Positions 8,110-13,686 of a DNA stretch of 44,175 nt are shown in pieces (within the stretch, counting starts at the first letter, position 1; each line of letters opens with the position of its first letter). The translations under genes were made by a program, and so were the position numbers. The notes beneath the pieces are model-generated. The model saw only the letters and a list, made by a program, of their open reading frames with translations. It was not told where the DNA came from and ran no database searches. The stretch covers positions 1 to 44,175 of the forward strand of contig NZ_JYIY01000061.1 of the NCBI RefSeq assembly GCF_000956535.1, in the 5' to 3' direction. Origin of the DNA: Microbacterium ginsengisoli (GTDB taxonomy: Bacteria > Actinomycetota > Actinomycetes > Actinomycetales > Microbacteriaceae).

Positions 8110-8454
8110 ATGCCGACCATGCTTCCCCTGCTCGGGCAGGATGCCTGCGGCCTCGAGCTCGCCCGACCTGCCATCGAGGCGGACGCCGCAGAGGCGCTCG
8201 CGCTGCGGGTCAAGGCGCTCGCCGATCCGACCCGTCTGCGCCTGCTGTCGATCGTCGCCGCGGCGGAGGCCGGCGAGGCCTGCGTCTGCGACCTGACCGA
8301 ACCGGTGGGTCTGAGTCAGCCCACGGTGTCGCACCACCTGCGCGTGCTCACCGATGCCGGATTCCTCGAGCGCACGAAGCGCGGCACCTGGGCCTACTAC
8401 CGACTCGTCGACGGCTCGCTCGACGCGCTCACCGCGCGCATCGCCGCGATCTGA
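8110..8454 (+). CDS. arsR: ArsR-family arsenic-responsive repressor
   Basis: A 114-residue winged-helix repressor. Residues 34-50 (VKALADPTRLRLLSIVA) and GLSQPTVSHHLRVLTDAGFLERTKRGTWAYYRL (about 67-99, helix-turn-helix plus wing) are diagnostic. The alpha-3 motif ACVCDL holds Cys58 and Cys60, the vicinal thiols that bind As(III) in ArsR proteins; Cys13 near the N-terminus could be a third ligand, as in actinobacterial ArsR variants. In the family, As(III) binding releases DNA. It is transcribed divergently from the arsO-arsN-arsC operon and probably regulates both. The mRNA is likely leaderless. Confidence 0.93.
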   Translation: MPTMLPLLGQDACGLELARPAIEADAAEALALRVKALADPTRLRLLSIVAAAEAGEACVCDLTEPVGLSQPTVSHHLRVLTDAGFLERTKRGTWAYYRLVDGSLDALTARIAAI

Positions 8455-8459
8455 GAATG

Positions 8460-8491
8460 ACGACGCCCGCCTCCGAAGAGGCGGGCGTCGT
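8460..8491. terminator. Bidirectional hairpin between arsR and the csoR operon
   Basis: A perfect 14-bp stem (8460-8473 with 8478-8491, ACGACGCCCGCCTC and its complement) encloses the tetraloop CGAA. It starts 6 nt after the arsR stop and lies 14 nt beyond the 3' end of the converging metallothionein-like gene, so it can end both transcripts. There is no T-run, which is common for terminators in high-GC actinobacteria. Confidence 0.75.
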
Positions 8492-8505
8492 GGTGTCTGC
8501 GGTGA

Positions 8506-8607
8506 TTACTTGCCGCAGGTGCAGCTGTCGCCGCAGTTGCAGGTGTCGCCGTTGGCGGTGCAGTTGCAGGCGTGCTGGGCGACGGGAAGCGTCGTGGTCT
8601 CTGTCAT
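8506..8607 (-). CDS. 33-residue Cys-rich metallothionein-like peptide
   Basis: A tiny ORF of 33 codons plus stop with an SD-like GAGAGGA 7 nt before its ATG. Six cysteines are placed as three C-x-C pairs at residues 14/16, 23/25 and 29/31, plus His12 (HACNC ... DTCNC GDSCTCGK). The last two pairs come from an imperfect 18-bp tandem duplication encoding GD-x-C-x-C. There are no aromatic residues. The gene begins 30 nt after csoR on the same strand and ends at a strong hairpin, so it is very likely the second gene of a CsoR-controlled operon. A cytoplasmic Cu(I)-buffering metallothionein, analogous in role to mycobacterial MymT but different in sequence, is inferred. I do not recognise a named family. 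Confidence 0.75.
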   Translation of the reverse strand: MTETTTLPVAQHACNCTANGDTCNCGDSCTCGK

Positions 8608-8637
8608 GGGCGTGTCCTCTCGGTGGTGGGTCGTGCG

Positions 8638-8925
8638 TCAGGAGCGCACGAGTCGGGCGATGGCGGCGCTGGCCTCGGTGAGCTTCTCCTCCAGGTCACC
8701 GTGCTCGCCCGCGTGGGCGACGCAGTGGTGGAGGTGATCGTCGAGCAGCGACAAGGCGACCGATTCGAGCGCGCTCGTCACGGCCGACACCTGGGTGAGG
8801 ATGTCGATGCAGTAGCGGTCTTCGTCGATCATCTTTCCGATGCCGCGCACCTGACCCTCGATGCGCTTGAGTCGTCGCTCCAGCGACGGCTTGTCATCGA
8901 TGTAGCCCGGATGCGTGGTCTCCAT
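8638..8925 (-). CDS. csoR: CsoR-family copper-sensing repressor
   Basis: A 95-residue all-helical metal-sensing repressor. It has the family's KRIEGQVRGIGKMI segment (residues 20-33) and the Cu(I)-binding triad Cys39, His64 and Cys68, with the same 25- and 4-residue spacing as Cys36-His61-Cys65 of M. tuberculosis CsoR. Known CsoR proteins bind a G/C-rich dyad and release it when Cu(I) binds. A dyad lies just upstream of the start (8936-8952), so autoregulation of csoR and the downstream Cys-rich peptide is expected. The start ATG is at 8925. Confidence 0.95.
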   Translation of the reverse strand: METTHPGYIDDKPSLERRLKRIEGQVRGIGKMIDEDRYCIDILTQVSAVTSALESVALSLLDDHLHHCVAHAGEHGDLEEKLTEASAAIARLVRS

Positions 8926-8935
8926 GCGACCGACG

Positions 8936-8952
8936 ATACCCCATCGAGGTAT
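8936..8952. promoter_or_regulatory. Candidate CsoR operator
   Basis: ATACC-N7-GGTAT is a 17-bp inverted repeat centred at 8944, 11 bp before the csoR start codon. Its G/C-tract with flanking TA resembles known CsoR sites. Confidence 0.5.
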
Positions 8953-9007
8953 TCCGGGCGGGGACAGATCGCCGTGAAAATGACGCCCCCCGCCCGACGG
9001 GAAATTT

Positions 9008-9024
9008 CTCTACAGTTCGTGGAG
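9008..9024. promoter_or_regulatory. BlaI-type box upstream of the DUF5134-ycnI-copCD operon
   Basis: CTCTACA-GTT-CGTGGAG is a near-perfect dyad of the form CTCYACR-N3-YGTRGAG, ending 2 nt before the DUF5134 start. It resembles the TACTACA-N-TGTAGTA sites of BlaI/CopY-family repressors. Similar 17-mers lie at 13345-13361 and 13386-13402 in the blaI/copZ divergent region. Confidence 0.55.
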
Positions 9025-9026
9025 TA

Positions 9027-9677
9027 ATGTGTGCGCTCGTGATGTCCGATCCCGCCGCCGCGACCGCCGTCACCGTCATCTTCGCCCTCGTGCTCGTGCA
9101 CGCCGTGGTGCGGGCTGTCGTCGCCTTCGGCTGGGTCGACCGCGTCTCCAACCTCGTGCACGCCGTCATGGCGGTCGTGATGCTCGCGATGCCGTGGTCG
9201 TGGTACGCCGTGTTCCCCGTCGCCGCCCAGATCGCGTTCTTCACCGCGGCGACGTTCTGGTATCTCTACCTCGCGCTCTTCCGCCCCTCCGTCGCCGCGG
9301 CCCCAGCCACCGACCACCACCGTCACCCGGCCGTGCTCGTGTACCACGCCGTCATGATGCTCGCGATGGTGTGGATGGCCGTCGCGATGACGCCGGTGGC
9401 CGCGGCATCCGGGATGGACGACATGGGCGGCATGTCGATGGGCCACGGCGTGGACAGCATGCCGATGACCGGCTCGGCCGACTGGGCGCTCGTGATCACG
9501 TGGGCGTTCGGGCTCCTGTTCGTCGTCGCCGCGCTCTGGTTTCTCGTCGCCGCACTGCGACGCGCGATCACCGCCACCCGCCTGTCCGGGCATGCCGGGA
9601 TCGTGATTCTCGACACGCTCGCGACCGCTCTCATGGCGGCCGGCATGGCCTGCTCCCTCCTCCTCCTCATGACGTGA
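9027..9677 (+). CDS. DUF5134 membrane protein with Met/His-rich loop
   Basis: A 216-residue protein with about six membrane segments. Between spans it has a histidine cluster (TDHHRHP, about 95-101) and a methionine/histidine-rich stretch at about 129-147 (MDDMGGMSMGHGVDSMPM), the kind of soft-ligand loop seen in copper proteins. DUF5134 genes in actinobacteria often sit beside copper genes; a role in membrane copper binding or transfer is inferred. The first ATG is at 9027; ATG 9042 is a possible alternative start. Neither has a good ribosome binding site at ideal spacing. Followed after 37 nt by ycnI. Confidence 0.7.
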   Translation: MCALVMSDPAAATAVTVIFALVLVHAVVRAVVAFGWVDRVSNLVHAVMAVVMLAMPWSWYAVFPVAAQIAFFTAATFWYLYLALFRPSVAAAPATDHHRHPAVLVYHAVMMLAMVWMAVAMTPVAAASGMDDMGGMSMGHGVDSMPMTGSADWALVITWAFGLLFVVAALWFLVAALRRAITATRLSGHAGIVILDTLATALMAAGMACSLLLLMT

Positions 9678-9714
9678 CGGCCCGCGCCGACCTCGTACCC
9701 CGAAAGGACCCCTC

Positions 9715-10448
9715 ATGCGATCACGTTCCACCCGTCGACCGGCGCGGCTCTTCTTCCGCATCGCCGCCGGTGCCGCCGTCGGCCTCGCCGGCGTGCTGCT
9801 GACCGCGACCGCCGCGTCCGCGCACATCCACGTCGACGGCACCGACGCGACCCGGGGCGGCGAGGGCGTGCTCACGTTCCGCGTGCCCAGCGAGTCCGAC
9901 ACCGCGTCGACGGTGGGTGTGCAGATCACCTTCCCCACCGATACCCCGATCGCCGGTGCCTCCACGCAGCCGAAGCCGGGCTGGACCGCCACGATCACGA
10001 CCGCCAAGGCATCGACCCCCATCCAGACCGATGACGGACCCGTCGACAGCTACGTCACGCAGGTGACGTGGAAGGCCGACAGCGCGGCGGCGGGCATCGC
10101 GCCCGGCGAGTTCGACACCTTCGCCGTAGCGGTCGGACCGCTGCGGGCCGTGGCATCCGTCTCGTTCCCGGCGCTGCAGACCTACAGCGACGGCTCGCAG
10201 GTGAACTGGAACGAACAGGCCACCGGCGGCGTCGAGCCCGAGCACCCCGCGCCCACCCTGACACTCGCGGCGCAGTCGGACGCTCCCCCCCGACGCCGAC
10301 TGCAGAAGCTGCCTCGGTCGACGGCGGCTCGACCGCATCGGCGCCCGCGTGGCCCGGTATCGTCGGTCTGATCGCCGGCGGCGTCGCGCTGGTGATCGCG
10401 ATCGTCGCGATCGCCCGCACCTCTCGCAAGGAGACCCCGTCCGCGTGA
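9715..10448 (+). pseudogene. ycnI: YcnI-family (DUF1775) copper-binding protein, frameshifted near its C-terminus
   Basis: The start at ATG 9715 has AAAGGA upstream. Residues 1-36 are a signal peptide ending TAASA; the mature protein would begin at His37 in AHIHVDG, the N-terminal histidine that binds Cu(II) in YcnI proteins. The DUF1775 domain runs to about residue 185. At a run of seven C (10285-10291) the frame is lost: the initiating frame ends at TGA 10369-10371 after an arginine-rich tail, while the expected proline/alanine linker and C-terminal membrane helix (WPGIVGLIAGGVALVIAIVAI) are intact in the next frame and stop at 10446-10448. One more C would restore a protein of about 244 residues. 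It could be a sequencing error, a true mutation or slippage. The copper domain itself is intact. Confidence 0.8.
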
Positions 10449-12115
10449 CGAACCTTCCCGCCCGGACCCGGCGTCCCCGCCGGGTCCGGGCGCTCCTGTT
10501 CGCGCTCGGCGCGCTGCTCGCCGCCGCGACCGTGCTGCTCGGCGCCGTTCCTGCCGACGCGCACGCCGTGCTCGTGCGATCGAGCCCGGTCGACGGCAGT
10601 CGGCTCGCCGCGGCTCCGGCGCGGGTCGTCCTGACCTTCGACGAGCCCGTGCAGCTCGTCGACGGCATGACGCGGGCCTTCTCGTCCTCGGGTACGCGCG
10701 TCGACACGGGAGACATCTCCCGCAGCGGCGGTGACACGCAGGTCGTCGTCCCGCTGACGCCCGATCTTCCCCGGGGCAGCTACACCGTCAGCTGGCGCGT
10801 CATCTCGGCCGACACCCACGTCGTGTCGGGCTCGATCTCGTTCGGCGTGCAGCAGGATGCCGCGTCCGCCGCGGCGACCGGTTCCGCCGCGCCCACCTCG
10901 CTCGACGTCGTCGCGCAGACCGCGACCGGACTCGGGTACGTCGGCGTCGTTCTCGCGCTCGGGGTCGCCCTGCTCGCGCGCCTGCTGTGGCCGGACACCT
11001 GGCGCCGTCGCCGCGTGCGGCTGCTCGTTCGGGCGGGAGGGGCGGCGCTGCTCGTCGGGGCGCTCGTCGACCTGCTGCTGCAAGGACCCCGCGCCGATGA
11101 GACCGGCTGGCACGGCGTGCTGCGGCTCGACGGTCTGGGCGAGACGCTCGCCGGCTCGTACGGGCAGTTGCTCGTCGCCCGCATCGTGCTCGCCGCCGTC
11201 GGCGTCGTGCTCGCCCGGTCGCTCGCGCGCCGCGCTGGGTTCGCCGCGTACTCGGTCGCGCAGTTCGGGGTGCTCGTCACCATCGCCCTCGCCGGGCACG
11301 CGGGTGTCGGCGCCGACGTCGTGCTCGCGGCCACCGCGGCCGTCGCCCACCTGGCCGCCATGGCTGCGTGGGCCGGGGGGCTGCTCCTCCTTCTGGTCGC
11401 CGTTCTCCCCGGCGTGACGGGCGCGCCTGACCTCGACCGCCTGCGCCTCGGCACCTGGTCGATCATCGCGTTCGTCTCGGTCGCCGTACTCGTCGTGTCG
11501 GGGGAGTACCAGGCGTGGCGCGAAGTGCAGCCGGTCGCCTCGCTCTGGTCGACCCCCTACGGTGTGACGCTGCTCGTCAAACTCGCGTTCGTCGCGATCG
11601 CGCTCGCCGGCGCGCTCGCCGCCCAACGGATGGTCGCTCGCCGACGTTCCGGCGCCGGCGCCGATGCGGCATCCGTCTCGGTCGTGCGCGTGCGCCGGTC
11701 GCTGCGGATCGAGGCGGTCGCCGTGGCCGCGGCCATCGTGGTGACGAGCGTGCTCACCGCCCTGCCGCCTGCCTCCGGTACCTACGGGCCCGCGGCGACC
11801 GTGACAGCCCCGGTCGGCGACACCGGTGCGACCGCCGTCGCGGAGCTCTCCACGACCCGCCACGGCCCGCTCGTGATCACCGTGCACGTCACCGATCGCA
11901 ACGGCACCCGGGTCGATCCCGAACTCGTCACCGGCGTGCTCTCGTCGCCCGACAACGGGGTCGCCGGCATCGATGTCACCCTGACCCACGACGGGGCGTC
12001 GTGGGTCAGCACCGACGCCGTCGTACCGATCGCCGGGGCCTGGACGCTGCAGCTGACCGTCACGATCGATCAGGCGCACGCCTACGCGACCGCGACGACC
12101 TTCCGGGCGTGGTGA
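10445..12115 (+). CDS. Copper resistance CopC-CopD fusion protein (YcnJ-like)
   Basis: A 556-residue fusion. Residues 1-39 are a signal sequence ending VPADA; the CopC domain then starts with His40 in HAVLVRSSPVDGSRL, the N-terminal copper ligand, with a second histidine in SADTHVVSGSISFGV (about 120). From about residue 155 the CopD domain has eight or so membrane spans, including GHAGVGADVVLAATAAVAHL and AAWAGGLLLLL. A C-terminal extracytoplasmic beta-rich domain of about 110 residues follows. The protein likely takes periplasmic copper and moves it through the membrane. The GTG start overlaps the ycnI stop as GTGA, so translation should depend on ribosomes finishing the intact ycnI frame. 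Confidence 0.9.
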   Translation: MTNLPARTRRPRRVRALLFALGALLAAATVLLGAVPADAHAVLVRSSPVDGSRLAAAPARVVLTFDEPVQLVDGMTRAFSSSGTRVDTGDISRSGGDTQVVVPLTPDLPRGSYTVSWRVISADTHVVSGSISFGVQQDAASAAATGSAAPTSLDVVAQTATGLGYVGVVLALGVALLARLLWPDTWRRRRVRLLVRAGGAALLVGALVDLLLQGPRADETGWHGVLRLDGLGETLAGSYGQLLVARIVLAAVGVVLARSLARRAGFAAYSVAQFGVLVTIALAGHAGVGADVVLAATAAVAHLAAMAAWAGGLLLLLVAVLPGVTGAPDLDRLRLGTWSIIAFVSVAVLVVSGEYQAWREVQPVASLWSTPYGVTLLVKLAFVAIALAGALAAQRMVARRRSGAGADAASVSVVRVRRSLRIEAVAVAAAIVVTSVLTALPPASGTYGPAATVTAPVGDTGATAVAELSTTRHGPLVITVHVTDRNGTRVDPELVTGVLSSPDNGVAGIDVTLTHDGASWVSTDAVVPIAGAWTLQLTVTIDQAHAYATATTFRAW

Positions 12116-12122
12116 GCGCGGG

Positions 12123-12950
12123 TCAGCGCAGCGACGCGACCGCGCGCTCGTAGACCGGCGCGACCGGGGTGAGGCGACCGGCCAGCCGGCAGGGACGCTG
12201 GGCGAGGCGCTCGGCGCGCAGCTCGACAGTCACGTCGCCGGTCGCGCGACCGACCCGCACCAGCGCGTTCGCGAGGTGCACGGCACCCGCACGGCGGGAA
12301 GCCGCGTCATCGGCCGCGAGCTCGATCAGCAGGCTCGTCGATCGGCGCAGACGCTGCGCGGCGCCGCTGCGCGGCATGCAGGCGAGGTTGAGGTCGGCCA
12401 ACCGCAGCACGAGCTCGTGGTGCGCCGACAGATGCGCCCGCTCGTGCGCGACGACCGCGCGCAGCTGTGCCGGGGTGAGTTCGCGCACGAGCCCCGCCGA
12501 CACGGCCACGGTGTGGGGCTTCCCCGGGATCGCGCAGGCGAACACCTCGTCGGTGTCGCACACCAGCAGCTGCCAGTCGGATGCCGCCACGTGCACCGTG
12601 TGCGGCAGGGTCAGCACCGAGCCGCGATTGCGGCGCACCGCGTCGAGCACCTCCGCCGACCCCGACGCCACGATGACCACCGTGCCGCCGACGGCGAGGA
12701 GCGACATCCATGCGAAGACCGTCATGATGACCCCGGCCGCGCCGGACTCCGATCCTGACCCGGCGATCGCCAGCACCAGGCCGACGATGCCGGCACCGAT
12801 CAGGCACGCGATGCCGCCGAGCACCGCGGTGAGCCAGAGCCCGAGGGCGAGGCGCGGCATCCGCACCTGCCAGCGACCGGCCGCGAGGGTGCGGGGAGCG
12901 AGCAGCACCACGGCGACGGCCGCGGCGAGCAGGACGAGGAGCGCGACCAC
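12123..12950 (-). CDS. M56-family (BlaR1/MecR1-like) membrane metallopeptidase
   Basis: A 275-residue protein with three N-terminal membrane helices (about 1-20, 33-62, 75-97) and a cytoplasmic zinc-protease domain carrying the gluzincin motif H169-E-R-A-H173, followed by IELAADDAA, which supplies the third zinc ligand (Glu). It lacks the C-terminal penicillin-binding sensor domain of BlaR1, so it does not sense beta-lactams in that way. In the family, the protease cleaves the paired BlaI-type repressor. The gene starts at GTG 12950, 2 nt after the blaI-like stop, so the pair is an operon. Its copper-gene surroundings suggest induction by copper or envelope stress (inference). Confidence 0.88.
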   Translation of the reverse strand: MVALLVLLAAAVAVVLLAPRTLAAGRWQVRMPRLALGLWLTAVLGGIACLIGAGIVGLVLAIAGSGSESGAAGVIMTVFAWMSLLAVGGTVVIVASGSAEVLDAVRRNRGSVLTLPHTVHVAASDWQLLVCDTDEVFACAIPGKPHTVAVSAGLVRELTPAQLRAVVAHERAHLSAHHELVLRLADLNLACMPRSGAAQRLRRSTSLLIELAADDAASRRAGAVHLANALVRVGRATGDVTVELRAERLAQRPCRLAGRLTPVAPVYERAVASLR

Positions 12951-12952
12951 GG

Positions 12953-13324
12953 TCAGCGCTTGCGGGGGGCGAGGGCCGACCGCAGCAGGTCGGCGTCGGT
13001 CTCGCTGAGGTCGCCGACGAACTTGAGGAGCACGGCGCGGCGGTCCTCGTTCTGGCTCAGCGCGTCGACCATGGTGCGGCTGGCGCTCTCGGCGGCGGTG
13101 AAGGTCGCGGCGAAGCGCTGCTTGCGCGGCGAGTCGCCCGATCGCACGACCTCGCCCTTCTCGGTCAGTCGCTCGAGGGCGGTGAGCACCGTCGTGTAGG
13201 CGGGTTCATCTCCGACGATCTCCTCCTGGATCTGCGCGGCCCCGACGGGTTCGTCGTGGGCGCGCAGCACCGTGAGGATCGCGGCCTCGAGCTCGCCCCT
13301 GCCGCGCGTGCGCACACCTGCCAT
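12953..13324 (-). CDS. BlaI/MecI/CopY-family repressor
   Basis: A 123-residue winged-helix repressor: RGELEAAILTVLRAHDEPV (about 8-26), the recognition helix region AYTTVLTALERLTEKGEV (about 42-59), and a C-terminal dimerisation helix region (about 75-120). The ATG at 13324 has a strong GGAGGT ribosome binding site 6 nt upstream; a longer ORF reading was rejected. It pairs with the M56 protease downstream, lies between two copper operons and is divergent from copZ. Two BlaI-type boxes sit in the divergent region and one before the DUF5134-ycnI-copCD operon. I infer it controls the copper genes; no beta-lactamase gene is nearby. Confidence 0.92.
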   Translation of the reverse strand: MAGVRTRGRGELEAAILTVLRAHDEPVGAAQIQEEIVGDEPAYTTVLTALERLTEKGEVVRSGDSPRKQRFAATFTAAESASRTMVDALSQNEDRRAVLLKFVGDLSETDADLLRSALAPRKR

Positions 13325-13344
13325 CTGCGTACCTCCGTGCGTGA

Positions 13345-13361
13345 TTCTACGAGATGTGGAG
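13345..13361. promoter_or_regulatory. BlaI-type box 1 in the blaI/copZ divergent region
   Basis: TTCTACG-AGA-TGTGGAG matches the dyad CTCYACR-N3-YGTRGAG at all but one position and ends 20 bp upstream of the blaI-like start codon, where it could mediate autorepression. Confidence 0.5.
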
Positions 13362-13385
13362 ACAAGGATGCCGCGCCTCAACGCG

Positions 13386-13402
13386 CTAGACAAGACGTAG
13401 AG
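13386..13402. promoter_or_regulatory. BlaI-type box 2 in the blaI/copZ divergent region
   Basis: CTAGACA-AGA-CGTAGAG is a weaker member of the same 17-bp dyad, 41 bp from box 1. It lies within an overlapping perfect repeat AGACAA-N9-TTGTCT (13388-13408) and is about 60 bp upstream of copZ. Confidence 0.4.
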
Positions 13403-13464
13403 TTGTCTCCGACACATCGCCGATGGGCGCGCGCGGCGCGGTCGGCACGAGAACGAGGCGAATC

Positions 13465-13686
13465 ATGACCCAGGACCTGGCCGACATCCAGCTGCTGCGC
13501 ATCGACGGCATGACCTGCTCCCACTGCGAGCACTCCGTCACCGAGGCGCTCGTCGCCCTTCCCGAGATCGCCGCCGTCACCGCCGACGCCGCCGCCGGCA
13601 CGGCGCGCATCGAGGCCGTCGGCGCCCTCGACCTCGACCGGATCGACGCGGCGGTGACCGAAGCCGGATACCGCCTGGTGCGGTGA
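13465..13686 (+). CDS. copZ: CopZ-like heavy-metal-associated copper chaperone
   Basis: A 73-residue single HMA domain with the metal-binding loop GMTCSHC (Cys18-x-x-Cys21) and the usual ferredoxin-like pattern ending VTEAGYRLV. Such chaperones carry Cu(I) in the cytoplasm to the P-type ATPase, here encoded two genes downstream. The ATG at 13465 has GAGGCGA upstream; the longer reading from 13423 adds residues not seen in the family. The TGA stop overlaps the GTG of the next gene. Confidence 0.92.
   Translation: MTQDLADIQLLRIDGMTCSHCEHSVTEALVALPEIAAVTADAAAGTARIEAVGALDLDRIDAAVTEAGYRLVR

Noticed and set aside
12123..13324. BlaI/M56 pair as a beta-lactam resistance system
   Set aside because: No beta-lactamase or PBP gene is nearby and the M56 protein lacks a penicillin-binding sensor domain; copper neighbours fit better.
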